Origin: Paraburkholderia megapolitana
GTDB lineage: Bacteria; Pseudomonadota; Gammaproteobacteria; Burkholderiales; Burkholderiaceae
Length of the DNA stretch: 64,000 nucleotides
Assembly: GCF_007556815.1 (NCBI RefSeq)
Contig: NZ_CP041743.1
Span: forward strand, 2,515,001-2,579,000
Direction of reading: 5' to 3'
Shown: positions 37,573 to 47,669 of the stretch, one piece after another
Layout of the letters: each line of letters opens with the position of its first letter
Position numbering within the stretch: position 1 is the first letter of the stretch
Translations under genes and position numbers: made by a program
Notes under the pieces: generated by a model
Seen by the model: the letters and a program-made list of their open reading frames with translations, nothing else
Told to the model about the DNA's origin: nothing
Database searches by the model: none

Positions 37573-38358
37573 GTGGACATTGAAACGAACGGCACACGGA
37601 TTCACCTGACACAGCAAGGTAGCAGGGCGGTGGCGCTGGTACTGCTGCATTATTACGGCGGCTCATCGCGCACGTGGGATGCAGTAGCCGGTGAGTTGTC
37701 GGACCGGTATAGGATCGTTGCCACCGATCATCGAGGCTGGGGCGATTCCGGCGCCCCCGCGGATGGTTACCGTATCGCCGATCTCGCCGCCGACGCTGAA
37801 GGCGTGATCGAGACGTTGGGCTTGCGGCGCTATGTACTCGTCGGTCATTCGATGGGTGGCAAGGTCGCGCAGCTCATCGCATCCCGCCGGCCAGGTGGGC
37901 TCGAAGGCCTCGTGCTGGTTGCACCGTCGCCACCATCGCCGATGCTGCTCTCCGAAGAACAACGCGCGACTCTGGCCAGCGCGTATGGGTCGCGTGAGTC
38001 GATCGAATTCGTCATCGATCACGTTCTCACCGCAAGGAAACTCGACGCCGCGTATCGCGAGCAGATCGTCGAGGACAGTCTCAAAGGCGCGCCGCAGGCG
38101 AAGGCGGCGTGGCCGAACGTGGCCATGCGCGAAGACATTACCGCCGCGGTGGCGTCAATCGATGTACCGACCATTGTCGTTTCCGGCGAACTCGATCAGG
38201 TGGATCGCATTGCTACGCTGGAGACGGAACTGCTGCCCCGCATTCCGCAAGCGGTCATGCATATCGTGCCGGGGGCCGGACATCTGTTGCCGCTCGAGGC
38301 ACCGGCGGAGCTTGCGCGGATCATCGGGCGATTCGTCGCGGCGCTTGAGGCACGGTGA
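37573..38358 (+). CDS. Alpha/beta hydrolase
   Basis: A 261-residue alpha/beta hydrolase with the nucleophile elbow GHSMGG (Ser near residue 94), the oxyanion HYYGGSS region, the acid in SGELDQVDR and the terminal His in GAGHLLPLEAP. Typical of esterases, haloperoxidase-like and C-C hydrolases; substrate unknown. The start is GTG at 37573 with AGAGGA upstream. Probably controlled by the divergent LysR regulator. Confidence 0.85.
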   Translation: MDIETNGTRIHLTQQGSRAVALVLLHYYGGSSRTWDAVAGELSDRYRIVATDHRGWGDSGAPADGYRIADLAADAEGVIETLGLRRYVLVGHSMGGKVAQLIASRRPGGLEGLVLVAPSPPSPMLLSEEQRATLASAYGSRESIEFVIDHVLTARKLDAAYREQIVEDSLKGAPQAKAAWPNVAMREDITAAVASIDVPTIVVSGELDQVDRIATLETELLPRIPQAVMHIVPGAGHLLPLEAPAELARIIGRFVAALEAR

Positions 38359-38382
38359 TTACTGGCTGATGCGATCGAGCGA

Positions 38383-40116
38383 CTACGGTTGGCCGTACCA
38401 GCGCGGCGTATAGACCCACTCGCGTTCGCCATCGCGAGCAAAACCACGTGTCGTCGACGATCCGACAATCACCATCGTGCGCATATCCACGTCCGATGCG
38501 CGCAGTTTCCCGAGCGTGGTGGTAGTGAGCGCACCGCCCGGTCTGCCGATATCGCGCCCAAGCACGACACGTGTAGCGGGCGCGCGATAGGCACGCACGA
38601 TATCGAGCGCGCGGTCGAGTTGCCAGGGGCGCGCATGCGAGGTCGGGTTATAGAACGCCATCACGAGGTCAGCCTCGGCCGCATGCCGCAGACGTGCCTC
38701 GATGATCGACCACGGCTTCAGGTTGTCCGATAGGGACAGCATGCAGAAGTCGTGACCGAGCGGCGCACCCGCCTGCGCGGCGGTCGCCATCGCCGCCGAT
38801 ACGCCGGGCACGATGTTGAGTTCGACCGCTGCCCAGCGTGGGTTACCGGAGGTTTCGAGCGCTTCGAGGACCGCGGCGGCCATTGCAAACACGCCCGGGT
38901 CGCCGGACGAAACGACGACGGCCGCACGACCCGCGCTCGCCAGTTCGAACGCGTGGCGCGCGCGCTGCAGTTCCTCGCGATTGTCGCTGCGATGCACCTG
39001 CTGATCGTCGCGGAACGGGCCGGCCATCTTCACGTAGGTTGCGTAGCCGAGGATGTCGGTGGCTTCGGCGAGTGCATCGCGGGCCGCGGGCACCATCAGT
39101 TCGGCACAACCTGGACCGATGCCGATCACAGTGAGCCGGCCGCGTGCCTGACCGATGTGGGCGGTGTCGACCGGTGCGGCGGCGACCGCCAGCGCGATCG
39201 GCGAACCGGAGTGGTGCAGCACATCGTGTGGAACATGCAGCGCTGTAGCGAGCAGGCGATGATGTATTTCTTCGCTTTCGTCAGTTGATCCGCTAGTACC
39301 GGGTTCAGCGAATCGCAGCGGCACATCGAGCGTGCGCGCAGCATCGGCAAACGCAGCGTCGCCGATACGATCGAGCGGTGCGAGCAGCATGGCGAGCGAC
39401 GAGCGGGCAAGCTTGTGTGCCTCAAGCGCACTAACGATGTGTTCCGCAATCGTGGCGCCGGCTGCAACATCGCTCGCTGTACCGACTGCGGCAACGACGC
39501 TGCGCGGATGAATCAACAGATCGTCAGGCCCGCCGACAGTGATAAAAGGTGTCACGCGGATCGCAAGACGCGCCGACTGCGCGCGCGGCAACGATGCATC
39601 GTCGAGCCACGATGCATTGCCTTCGATGCGCGTCGCTTCGCCCGCCAGCAGATCCGAAACGAAGCGCTTGCCCTGAGCAAGATCTGCAAGCGCGTACCCA
39701 TGTGGCGGATTTAACACGCAGGTGCCGAAGCGCAATTCGCCGCTGGTCGTGATCGCGGGGGCGATGTCGAGCATCGTCGCTATTTCGCGCGCCATCGCAT
39801 TGACGCCAGCGAGACCGCCGAGCAACGGCACGACGGCACTCCCGTCTTCCGCCAATGCGAGCACCGGCGGTTCGACGCCCTTGTTCGCGAGCAGCGGCGC
39901 CACACAGCGGATCACGATACCGGCTGCACACAGCGCAACGATCGGCGTACCGCGTGCATACAGTTCGCGCAGATGCACACCGAGCTCGGTGTAGCGGACG
40001 TCGGCCTCAACGCGCTCCGCGAGGCCATGCACCTGCGAGCCTGGATAACGAGCCTGCACGCGCCGCGCAAGCGCAAGGGCGCTCGCACCGAGTATCACGA
40101 TGGCCGGCGATGTCAT
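38383..40116 (-). CDS. cobJ: CbiG-CobJ fusion (precorrin-3B C17-methyltransferase)
   Basis: A 577-residue fusion. The first half is CbiG-like: N-terminal domain (about 1-130, [32 protein letters not shown]) and CbiG C-terminal domain (about 200-320). The second half, from [14 protein letters not shown] near residue 325, is a SAM-dependent tetrapyrrole methylase with the [13 protein letters not shown] motif, assigned to the ring-contracting C17 methylation. The ATG at 40116 overlaps the cobI stop by 4 bp and is preferred over 40125. CbiG opens the lactone in the anaerobic route, so its fusion here beside an oxygen-dependent CobG is noteworthy. Confidence 0.92.
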   Translation of the reverse strand: MTSPAIVILGASALALARRVQARYPGSQVHGLAERVEADVRYTELGVHLRELYARGTPIVALCAAGIVIRCVAPLLANKGVEPPVLALAEDGSAVVPLLGGLAGVNAMAREIATMLDIAPAITTSGELRFGTCVLNPPHGYALADLAQGKRFVSDLLAGEATRIEGNASWLDDASLPRAQSARLAIRVTPFITVGGPDDLLIHPRSVVAAVGTASDVAAGATIAEHIVSALEAHKLARSSLAMLLAPLDRIGDAAFADAARTLDVPLRFAEPGTSGSTDESEEIHHRLLATALHVPHDVLHHSGSPIALAVAAAPVDTAHIGQARGRLTVIGIGPGCAELMVPAARDALAEATDILGYATYVKMAGPFRDDQQVHRSDNREELQRARHAFELASAGRAAVVVSSGDPGVFAMAAAVLEALETSGNPRWAAVELNIVPGVSAAMATAAQAGAPLGHDFCMLSLSDNLKPWSIIEARLRHAAEADLVMAFYNPTSHARPWQLDRALDIVRAYRAPATRVVLGRDIGRPGGALTTTTLGKLRASDVDMRTMVIVGSSTTRGFARDGEREWVYTPRWYGQP

Positions 40117-40844
40117 GCTTGCCATTTCTTCCCCGGCACGACGAGTAACGAGAAATACGGCGATGCCATCGGGTCGACCTCGGCGAGCGGCACGATCCGC
40201 TGATTCGCCATCGTTGCGCGTTCGACGTACAGCGCGCGCTGCGCGAGCCCAAGTTCGTCGAGAATGCGCCGCACCTTGTCGAAATTACGACCGAGCTTCA
40301 TGACGACAGCTGCATCCGCATCTGCGAGCCGCCGCCGCAATTCGTGTTCGGGCAACACACCTGACAGCACCGCCAGCGACTGGTTGCGATAGACGAGCGG
40401 CGCGCCGAGCACCGCCGCACCGCCAAGCATCGAGCAGACGCCCGGCACGACTTCGGTATCGAAGCGCGCGGCGAGCCGGTCGTGCAGATACATATACGAG
40501 CCATAAAAGAACGGATCGCCTTCGCAGATCACCGCCACGTCGCGCCCCGACTGCAGATGCGCGGCGATCACACCGGCCGCCGTGTCGTAGAAGTCCGCAA
40601 TGACCGCTTCGTACGACAGCGGCGGCTCGAGCGCTTCCGTCGTGACCGGATAGACGAGCGGCAGATGCAGTTGCGTGTCGTCGAGATGCGCTTCGACGAT
40701 TCCGTATGCGTTGCCTTTCTTGCCCTTGGCAACGAAGTACGCGACCACCGGTGCAGCCTTCAGCAGACGCAGTGCTTTCAGCGTCAATAGTTCGGGGTCG
40801 CCGGGACCGACGCCGATGCCGAAGAGACGTCCTGGCTGCGCCAT
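40113..40844 (-). CDS. cobI: Precorrin-2 C20-methyltransferase
   Basis: A 243-residue SAM-dependent methylase that adds the C20 methyl group to precorrin-2. N-terminal [16 protein letters not shown], the [20 protein letters not shown] motif near residue 105 and [13 protein letters not shown] identify CobI/CbiL. Starts directly after the cobH stop (0-bp gap) and overlaps cobJ by 4 bp. Confidence 0.94.
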   Translation of the reverse strand: MAQPGRLFGIGVGPGDPELLTLKALRLLKAAPVVAYFVAKGKKGNAYGIVEAHLDDTQLHLPLVYPVTTEALEPPLSYEAVIADFYDTAAGVIAAHLQSGRDVAVICEGDPFFYGSYMYLHDRLAARFDTEVVPGVCSMLGGAAVLGAPLVYRNQSLAVLSGVLPEHELRRRLADADAAVVMKLGRNFDKVRRILDELGLAQRALYVERATMANQRIVPLAEVDPMASPYFSLLVVPGKKWQA

Positions 40845-41471
40845 TTATTCGTCCTCCGAGGCGAGCGCGTTGACCGCGGCAGCGGCCATCGCGCTGCCGC
40901 CACGGCGACCTGCGACGATCACCCATGGCACATCGTTGCCGCGCGCGGCGAGTGCCGCCTTCGATTCGGCGGCGCCGACAAAGCCGACTGGAAAGCCGAG
41001 AATCAGCGCGGGCCGCGGAGCACCTGCGTCGAGCATATCGAGCAGGTGAAACAGCGCGGTCGGCGCGTTGCCGATCACGACGATGCTGCCTGCGAGATGC
41101 GGGCGCCACAATTCGAGCGCGGCCGCCGAACGGGTATTGCCGAGTTGTCGCGCGAGTTCAGGCACCGCAGGTTCGCCCAACGTGCAAAGCACGGGGTTAC
41201 GCGCGGGCAACCGTGCGCGCGTAATGCCTTCTGCAACCATGCGTGCATCGCAGAGTATCGGGGCGCCGGCGGCGAGCGCCGTACGTCCGGCGTGACCCGC
41301 GCTCGCCGAGAAACGCAGGTCGTCGACGATGTCGGTCATCCCGCATGCGTGGATCACACGCACGGCGAGTTTTTCGAGGTCCGCGGGGATGTGCGACAGG
41401 TTGGCTTCCGCACGGATCGTCGCGAACGACTGACGGTAGATCTGTTGACCGTCGCGAAGGTAGTCATGCAT
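40845..41471 (-). CDS. cobH: Precorrin-8X methylmutase
   Basis: A 208-residue CobH/CbiC enzyme that moves the C11 methyl to C12 giving hydrogenobyrinate. The catalytic His sits in VRVIHACGM near residue 40, followed by DLRFSASAGHAG and the GAPILCDARMVAEGI block; GFPVGFVGAAESKAAL and the C-terminal RRGGSAMAAAAVNAL complete the signature. Overlaps the cobG stop by 8 bp. Confidence 0.95.
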   Translation of the reverse strand: MHDYLRDGQQIYRQSFATIRAEANLSHIPADLEKLAVRVIHACGMTDIVDDLRFSASAGHAGRTALAAGAPILCDARMVAEGITRARLPARNPVLCTLGEPAVPELARQLGNTRSAAALELWRPHLAGSIVVIGNAPTALFHLLDMLDAGAPRPALILGFPVGFVGAAESKAALAARGNDVPWVIVAGRRGGSAMAAAAVNALASEDE

Positions 41472-42891
41472 CGGGTGATTTCCGGGCTGGGCGGTTCAGT
41501 TGCGCGGCGGCTTGTTCGATAGTCAGGTGGTGTGCGATGCACACACCGAAGCGGCCTTCACTGGACGTGTCCGCGCGCTGGTAAAGGTCGTAGCGGCCAG
41601 CTGCGACTGCGAGCAGCGTATGCGGCGCGCAGTGGGCGGCCGCGCAGGAGCGCGTGCAACCGGTCAAATGAACGGCAGACGAAGTGGTCCTATCGTGGGT
41701 CAGTAGTGCAGCGAGTCGTTGAGCATCCGCTTTGGTATCGGCGGCGCTTTTCGCACAACCCGTCGAACCGGAGCACGCGACGATTGCCGCATACGGATGC
41801 GCTGGATCGCACGCGAAGCCAAGCGCATGCAGGCCCGATAACGCGGCTTCGACAGAGTTCGCAGTGAGGTTCGGTAGCAGCACGCTTTGCCACGGCGTCA
41901 CGCGCAGCGAGCCGTCGCCATGTCGCGCGGACAGTGCGCCGAGTTCGCGCAGTGTCGCGGCATCGATCCGTCCGGCGAGCGGTTGACCGCCTGCGTACCA
42001 TCGTTGTGGATCGCCTTGCGGGTGTGCGCCGAGTCGCTTCGTTGGATCGGTAGGCGCGCGGCGCCACGCATCGATCTGCGAGCCGTGTTGCAGAGCGATG
42101 CCGACGCGATCAGCGGCACGTTGCAGCAACACGTGTGCATCGTGGGCGACGAGCAGGTTGCGCATGCGCGTGTCGTCGGTGCCGGCGAGATCGATAAAGG
42201 TGTGCAGCAACGCATCGAGCAACGCCGGCACGTCCGCTTGCACAACCGCAGCGAGCGCGCTGCCTGCTTCGAGCGACGGACATCCTGCGAATCCGACCGC
42301 GAAGCGCGGCTCGTCGTAATCGGCTGGCATCGCAGCGAGCCAGATGTCGTGCGGATGATCGATCGCCATCAGCTGTTCGCCGCCGTCGAGCAGCAGCGCG
42401 AATTTCGGCGACAGCGTCGCGAAACGCGGCTCGCTTTGCAGCAGCGCGAGAATCGGCGCCGCCAGCGCGCGGGTGTCGCAAAGCGCCTGCGGATCGTGGC
42501 CTGCGAGCGGGCTGATCATCAGATTACGGATGCCGTCGATTGCCTCGATGGTGTGCGGAGTGTCGGCCGGCATCTGCGGCCCGAGGCCCGCTTGCAGAAG
42601 CCGTGCGGTCAGTGCGGCTTCGTGTCCGGAGCGCACGCCACGCAGTTGCAGATTCGCGCGATTGGTCAACTCGATCACACCCGACGCGTGCAGCGTTGCG
42701 GCCTCGGCGATGGCCGCTGCTTCGTGCGCGTGCAGCACGCCGCCGGGCAATCTGATCCGGCACAGCCCGCCGTCGCGCGCAGCGACGATGCGCGTGAGCG
42801 CGGGACACGCCGACACGCGGCGGTGTGCCGACGACGCAGGCGACGCGCCAGACGAATCGATAGATAAAGCAGCGGACGGAACGTGGTTCAA
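41464..42891 (-). CDS. cobG: Precorrin-3B synthase (oxygen-dependent monooxygenase)
   Basis: A 475-residue sulfite/nitrite-reductase-fold protein. Cluster-binding cysteines lie in CSGSTGCAKS and HLTGCTRSCAAAHC near residues 375-425. CobG uses O2 to hydroxylate C20 of precorrin-3A and form the lactone, so its presence marks the aerobic pathway. It is first in the cobG-cobH-cobI-cobJ unit, about 95 bp behind the third cobalamin riboswitch. Confidence 0.9.
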   Translation of the reverse strand: MNHVPSAALSIDSSGASPASSAHRRVSACPALTRIVAARDGGLCRIRLPGGVLHAHEAAAIAEAATLHASGVIELTNRANLQLRGVRSGHEAALTARLLQAGLGPQMPADTPHTIEAIDGIRNLMISPLAGHDPQALCDTRALAAPILALLQSEPRFATLSPKFALLLDGGEQLMAIDHPHDIWLAAMPADYDEPRFAVGFAGCPSLEAGSALAAVVQADVPALLDALLHTFIDLAGTDDTRMRNLLVAHDAHVLLQRAADRVGIALQHGSQIDAWRRAPTDPTKRLGAHPQGDPQRWYAGGQPLAGRIDAATLRELGALSARHGDGSLRVTPWQSVLLPNLTANSVEAALSGLHALGFACDPAHPYAAIVACSGSTGCAKSAADTKADAQRLAALLTHDRTTSSAVHLTGCTRSCAAAHCAPHTLLAVAAGRYDLYQRADTSSEGRFGVCIAHHLTIEQAAAQLNRPARKSPDA

Positions 42892-42987
42892 GCGATTACC
42901 GGGTTGGCGTCGCGCGACGGCCCGGTTTGTACCTCAAGGAGGCAAACGCGGCATCGGTACACCCCGCCCGATGATGGCTGGCGCGAA

Positions 42988-43143
42988 CAGTCTGGCCGGC
43001 AGGTCTCCTGGCTAGCAGGTCGTCGTCCGCACCGGCCTTCCCGGTTGATCCAGTGGCGTGTGGAGCGCGGACTCGCTGCATACAGTTGCGGGGGCAGCCA
43101 CAGTGTCGCTGTGTTCCCTGTTCGGCCCCGAAGGGCACCGGCG
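42988..43143 (-). promoter_or_regulatory. Cobalamin riboswitch upstream of cobG-cobH-cobI-cobJ
   Basis: On the minus strand: A-box GGTGC (plus 43135-43139), GAACAGGGAACACAG, core GGCTGCCCCCGCAACTGTA, and the classic B12 box AGCCAGGAGACCTGCC followed by GGCCAGACT (plus 42989-43016). More consensus-like than the twin switches. A candidate -10 (CATAAT, plus 43151-43156) lies just upstream; no matching -35 was found. Confidence 0.92.
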
Positions 43144-43241
43144 AGGCTGTATTATGCCTTCTTTCCATAGCGCCACGATGGGCCGCCCTTATGCGGCGTG
43201 CCATGGCGAGCAAGCGAGAGAACGACGATGAGGATGGCGGG

Positions 43242-44501
43242 ATGCCTGCGTGGTTGACGGTGGTGGGCATCGGTGAAGAGGGTTTCGCCGGTCTGGGGCG
43301 CGCGGCGCGGCGTGCGTTGCTCGATGCTTCGGTGGTGGTAGGCGGCGAGCGCCATCTCGCGATGTTGCCCGCGCGTTTGCGCGCACGTCGCGAGTCCTGG
43401 CCGCGACCCTTCGATCTCGCGCCGTTGCTCGCACATCGACACACACCGGTATGCGTACTGGCGAGCGGCGATCCGATGCTGTTCGGTGTCGGCGCGACGC
43501 TCGCACGCGAGCTTCCCGCCGACGAACTGCGTGTGCTGCCCGCACCGTCTTCGCTGTCGCTGGCCGCGGCGCGCGTCGGCTGGCCGTTGCAGGATGTGAC
43601 GGTGCTGTCGCTGGTCGGCCGGCCGCTTGCCGCGGTGCATGCGCATCTGCACGACGGCGCGCGTCTGCTGGTGCTGAGCAGCGACGGCGCATCCCCGGCG
43701 GCGCTTGCGGCGCTACTCGACGCACGCGGTTTCGGTGCCACGCGGATGATCGTGCTCGAACACCTGGGCGGCCCGCTCGAGCGCCGTATCGATGCGCGCG
43801 CCGATGCCTGGCAGGCCGGCGAGGTCGCGGCGCTGAATCTCGTCGCACTCGAATGCCGCGCAAGCGTCGGCGCAACCATATGGCCGCTCACGCCAGGTCT
43901 GCCCGACGACGCCTATCTCAACGACGGGCAACTGACAAAGCGCGACATCCGTGCGCTGGCGCTTGCGCATCTTGTGCCCGTGCCTGGCGAACTGCTGTGG
44001 GATGTCGGTGCGGGCGCGGGTTCGATCGGGATCGAATGGATGCGCGCGCATCCATCGTGCCGTGCGATTGCGATCGAGGCCGATTCGCAGCGGCAGAATT
44101 TCATCGCGCACAATCGCAATGCGCTCGGCGTGCCTGGCCTGCAACTCGTCGCAGGTAGCGCGCCAGCCGCACTAGAGGGGCTGCCTGCGCCGGACGCGAT
44201 TTTTATCGGCGGCGGGGTGACGACGGCGGGTGTGCTCGATGCGTGCTGGGCTCGCCTGCGGCCCGGTGGCCGGCTGGTCGCGAATGCAGTGACGGTGCAG
44301 GGCGAGGCGAGGCTCGTCGCGTGGCGCGGCGCGCATGGCGGCACGCTGACGCGTATCGCGCTCGCACATGTGCAGCCGCTCGGCGGTTTCGATACGTGGC
44401 GACCGACGCTGCCGGTCACGCTGCTCGATAGCCGCAAGCCTTTCGATGAACCTTCAGAGTCGAGCACTGCGGCGGTTGTCGGCACCGCACCGCCTCGATG
44501 A
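43242..44501 (+). CDS. cobL: Precorrin-6Y C5,15-methyltransferase (decarboxylating)
   Basis: A 419-residue two-domain enzyme. The N-terminal half (CbiE-like methylase, [16 protein letters not shown] start, [13 protein letters not shown]) methylates C5; the C-terminal half (CbiT-like, [22 protein letters not shown] site near residue 255) decarboxylates and methylates C15. I use the ATG at 43242 because homologues begin just before WLTVVGIG and a GAGG precedes it; ATG codons at 43191 and 43203 are alternatives. Divergent from the cobG riboswitch. Confidence 0.93.
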   Translation: MPAWLTVVGIGEEGFAGLGRAARRALLDASVVVGGERHLAMLPARLRARRESWPRPFDLAPLLAHRHTPVCVLASGDPMLFGVGATLARELPADELRVLPAPSSLSLAAARVGWPLQDVTVLSLVGRPLAAVHAHLHDGARLLVLSSDGASPAALAALLDARGFGATRMIVLEHLGGPLERRIDARADAWQAGEVAALNLVALECRASVGATIWPLTPGLPDDAYLNDGQLTKRDIRALALAHLVPVPGELLWDVGAGAGSIGIEWMRAHPSCRAIAIEADSQRQNFIAHNRNALGVPGLQLVAGSAPAALEGLPAPDAIFIGGGVTTAGVLDACWARLRPGGRLVANAVTVQGEARLVAWRGAHGGTLTRIALAHVQPLGGFDTWRPTLPVTLLDSRKPFDEPSESSTAAVVGTAPPR

Positions 44502-45238
44502 CACGCATCCTGCTACTCGGCGGCACGGGCGACGCGCTGCGTATCGCGCGTGCGTTGCCTTCGACCGGCACATCCGATGGCCCGCACGTCTACAGCCTCG
44601 CCGGCCTCGGCAAGGTACCCGACGATCTCGCAAGCGCGGTGCGCACCGGCGGCTTCGGCGGCGCGGCCGGGCTTACGCGCTATCTGCTGGACGAACGGAT
44701 CGGGTTAGTGGTCGATGCAACCCATCCGTACGCCGCGCAGATCAGCGCAAATGCAGCGACAGCGAGCCGTTCGGCGAACCTGCCTTACTGGGCCCTGCGG
44801 CGCGCGGCCTGGCAGCCGCGGGCCGGCGACGACTGGCGCTGGTGTGACGACTGGTACGGCATCGTCAGCCTGCTCGAACCGTTTGCGCGCCCGCTCTTCA
44901 CGCTGGGACGCGAACCGCTTGCCCATCTCGACGCGATTCCCGCGCATCAGCAGTGGACCATCCGCTGTCTCGACGCGCATCCGGGCAATGCCCGCGCCCG
45001 TGTGCTCGATGCGCGCGGACCGTTTTCGCACGAAGGCGAGCGCACATTGTTCGACAGACATGCATTCGACGTCGTAATCAGCAAGAATAGCGGGGGCAGT
45101 GCGACCTCGGCAAAACTCGACGTCGCACGCGAACGGAGCGTGCCGGTGATCATCCTGCGGCGCCCCACGTTGCCCGCGGCCGATCGCGAGTTCGACGATC
45201 CGGCCGACCTGCTGCACGCGCTGCGGACCATACCCTGA
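44498..45238 (+). CDS. cobK: Precorrin-6A reductase
   Basis: A 246-residue NADPH-dependent reductase of precorrin-6A to 6B. N-terminal [32 protein letters not shown] near residue 72, [10 protein letters not shown] and [19 protein letters not shown] are all CobK/CbiJ signatures. The ATG overlaps the cobL stop by 4 bp. Confidence 0.94.
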   Translation: MTRILLLGGTGDALRIARALPSTGTSDGPHVYSLAGLGKVPDDLASAVRTGGFGGAAGLTRYLLDERIGLVVDATHPYAAQISANAATASRSANLPYWALRRAAWQPRAGDDWRWCDDWYGIVSLLEPFARPLFTLGREPLAHLDAIPAHQQWTIRCLDAHPGNARARVLDARGPFSHEGERTLFDRHAFDVVISKNSGGSATSAKLDVARERSVPVIILRRPTLPAADREFDDPADLLHALRTIP

Positions 45239-45330
45239 TACGACGTGCGTGCGACATCGAGCAGCGCTCGACGAGCGCTGCCTCATCGCAGCTTCCCATT
45301 CATTCTTTCTTTCTGATCACGGAGTGTGGC

Positions 45331-46074
45331 ATGACGGTGTTTTTTATCGGCGCAGGGCCGGGCGATCCCGAACTGATCACCGTAAAGGGGCAGCGTCTCG
45401 TGCGCACCTGCCCGGTGATTCTGTATGCCGGCTCGCTGGTGCCGTCTGCCGTGCTCGACGGGCACGCGGCGGAGCGCGTGGTGAACACCGCGGATCTCGA
45501 TCTCGACACGATCGTCGCGCTGCTGGTCGAGGCACACCGCAAAGGCCAGGACGTCGCACGCGTACATTCCGGCGACCCGTCTCTGTACGGCGCGATCGGC
45601 GAGCAGATCCGGCGTCTGCGTGAACAGGGCGTGCCTTACGAGATCGTGCCGGGCGTCACCGCAGTCGCGGCGGTGGCTGCGACGCTCGGTTGCGAACTGA
45701 CGCTGCCGGATGTCTCGCAGACCGTGATTCTGACGCGCTTCGCGCGCAAGACGAACATGCCGCCCGGCGAACAGCTGGGCGACCTCGCGCGGCATCGCGC
45801 GACGATGGCGATCCATCTCGGCGTGCGGCATCTGGCGCACATCGTCGACGAACTGATGCCGCATTACGGCGCGACGTGTCCGGTGGCCGTGGTCTATCGC
45901 GCGAGCTGGCCCGATGAAGAGCGCGTGTCAGGCACGCTCGCCGATATCGTCGCGAAGGTGAAAGCAACCGACATCGAGCGGACGGCGCTGATCCTGGTCG
46001 GCCGGGTGCTGACGGTGGAGAAGTTTTCGGACTCGACGCTGTATGCGAAGGATGCGGGGCGGTCGGCAAGTTGA
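45331..46074 (+). CDS. cobM: Precorrin-4 C11-methyltransferase
   Basis: A 247-residue SAM-dependent methylase. FFIGAGPGDPELITVKG, VARVHSGDPSLYGAIGEQI and VPGVTAVAAVAATLGCELT identify CobM/CbiF. It follows cobK after a 92-bp gap that contains no recognisable C1-methyltransferase gene. Ends at a long hairpin shared with the convergent symporter gene. Confidence 0.94.
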   Translation: MTVFFIGAGPGDPELITVKGQRLVRTCPVILYAGSLVPSAVLDGHAAERVVNTADLDLDTIVALLVEAHRKGQDVARVHSGDPSLYGAIGEQIRRLREQGVPYEIVPGVTAVAAVAATLGCELTLPDVSQTVILTRFARKTNMPPGEQLGDLARHRATMAIHLGVRHLAHIVDELMPHYGATCPVAVVYRASWPDEERVSGTLADIVAKVKATDIERTALILVGRVLTVEKFSDSTLYAKDAGRSAS

Positions 46075-46100
46075 GTGTAAGCGTGAATTCCGGGTGCGAT

Positions 46101-46146
46101 GCGCAATGAGCCGCACGCCGTGTTCATGGCATGCGGCTCATTGCGC
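46101..46146. terminator. Long hairpin between convergent cobM and symporter genes
   Basis: A perfect 15-bp stem, GCGCAATGAGCCGCA (46101-46115) with TGCGGCTCATTGCGC (46132-46146). The 16-nt loop can form a further stem, GCCGTG with CATGGC (one G-U). It lies 27 bp after cobM and 42 bp after the convergent symporter stop. No T-run; probably a bidirectional terminator or mRNA end stabiliser. Confidence 0.5.
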
Positions 46147-46187
46147 TAACAACGCACAGTTACCAACGACTCACGACGAACGGCTCA

Positions 46188-47669
46188 CTACGCCCGCGTC
46201 TGCGCAGCGGTTTCCCCAGACTGCACGCGCGGCTGCGTCAGCGCGCTCACCACGACGAACACGATGATGTTCAACGCGAGCGCGATGAAGCCGATGTTCA
46301 TGTCCTTCAGCGGCTCCGGCAGGAACGGCAGCAACTGGCCGACGCTCAGGTGCATCAGCGTCGTCACCGCAACCACCGCGACGCCGACCACGATCCCGCA
46401 GAACGCACCTTGCTTCGTCGCGCGGTTACGCGGCGCGAGGCTGCAGATCAGCGCCGGGAACAGCTGCGTGACGAAGCTGTAACCCATCAGCAGCAGGGCG
46501 ACGATTGTTTCGCCGCCGTGCAGCGTGAACGCCACCGCGACCAGCGCAACGACCGGCACGAGCACGCGTGCAATCTTCGTGACGGTCGCGTCGGACGCAC
46601 TGCGCTGTAGGCCGCCGCGATACACGTCGTTGGCGAGCAGCGTCGACGCGGTCGTCAGGATCATCGAACCCGGCACCAGCGCGGTCAGCACGCCGGCCGC
46701 GCCGACCACGCCGACGAACCACGGGTCGAACGTCTGGATCGTCAGGCGGAACAGCGACAGATCGATGTCGCCGCCTTTCAGGCCCGGTATTTTCAACGTC
46801 GCCGCGAAGCCGACGAAGAACACGAACAGCAGGATCAACTGGTAGAGCGGCAGGACGGCTGCGTTGCGGCGGAAGATGCGCTCGTCTTTCGCGGTGAAGA
46901 CCGAGCCGAACGTATGCGGCCACATGAAGAAGCCGAGTGCCGTGAGCAGCACGGTCGACTGGAACCAGATCACGCTCGAGCCTTTGGCAGGGAAGCTCAG
47001 GAAGCCGGGCCGCGCGGTATCGATCGCATGGAACATGTCGCCGAGGCCGCCGTAGTAGTGGATCGGCAGATAGATGCCGAGAAACAGCACGATCGCGAGG
47101 ATCAGTGTGTCCTTGACCACCGAATTCCATGCGGAGCCGCGTACGCCCGAGACGATCACGTAGGCGGTGACGACGACCGCGCCGATCCATACCGCGGCGC
47201 TCGACGAAATCGCGCCATACGATGTAATGGCAACGATGATGCCGAGCCCTTTTAGCTGCAGCACCAGGTACGGAATCAGCGCAGCGACCCCGACGAGCGC
47301 CACCAGCACGCCGAGCGCCGGGCTCGCGTATTTGCGCGTGAAGAAATGCGGCTGCGACACGAGCCGGTTTGCTTTTGCGTAGCGCCAGACGGGCGGCAGC
47401 ATCCAGTACGACAGGATGTACGCGAGCGTGGCATACGCGAGGATGTAGTAAACCGGTGCGCCTTTGCCGTAGGCGAAACCACTGCCGCCGAGGAACGTGA
47501 AGGTCGTGTAGATCTCGCCGGCCATCAGCAGGAACACGAAGGCCGTGCCGAAGCTGCGTCCGCCCACGGTCCACTGTTCGAGGTTCATGTCGTGCCCGCG
47601 CCGGGCGCGTACGCCGAGATACAGCGCGAACAGCGTGACGGCCGCAATGATGACGAGAGCGCTGCTCAT
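46188..47669 (-). CDS. Sodium:solute symporter (SSS family)
   Basis: A 493-residue membrane protein with about 13 helices. The GGRSFGTAFVFLLMAGEIYTTFTFLGGSGFAYGKG N-terminal region and VPGSMILTTASTLLANDVYRG block are typical of the SSS family, nearest in style to the pantothenate/monocarboxylate-like group that pairs with a DUF3311 subunit. The ATG at 47669 overlaps the DUF3311 gene stop by 4 bp. The same frame stays open far upstream but that part is antisense to marC and not coding. Substrate unknown; a carboxylate is likely. Confidence 0.88.
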   Translation of the reverse strand: MSSALVIIAAVTLFALYLGVRARRGHDMNLEQWTVGGRSFGTAFVFLLMAGEIYTTFTFLGGSGFAYGKGAPVYYILAYATLAYILSYWMLPPVWRYAKANRLVSQPHFFTRKYASPALGVLVALVGVAALIPYLVLQLKGLGIIVAITSYGAISSSAAVWIGAVVVTAYVIVSGVRGSAWNSVVKDTLILAIVLFLGIYLPIHYYGGLGDMFHAIDTARPGFLSFPAKGSSVIWFQSTVLLTALGFFMWPHTFGSVFTAKDERIFRRNAAVLPLYQLILLFVFFVGFAATLKIPGLKGGDIDLSLFRLTIQTFDPWFVGVVGAAGVLTALVPGSMILTTASTLLANDVYRGGLQRSASDATVTKIARVLVPVVALVAVAFTLHGGETIVALLLMGYSFVTQLFPALICSLAPRNRATKQGAFCGIVVGVAVVAVTTLMHLSVGQLLPFLPEPLKDMNIGFIALALNIIVFVVVSALTQPRVQSGETAAQTRA

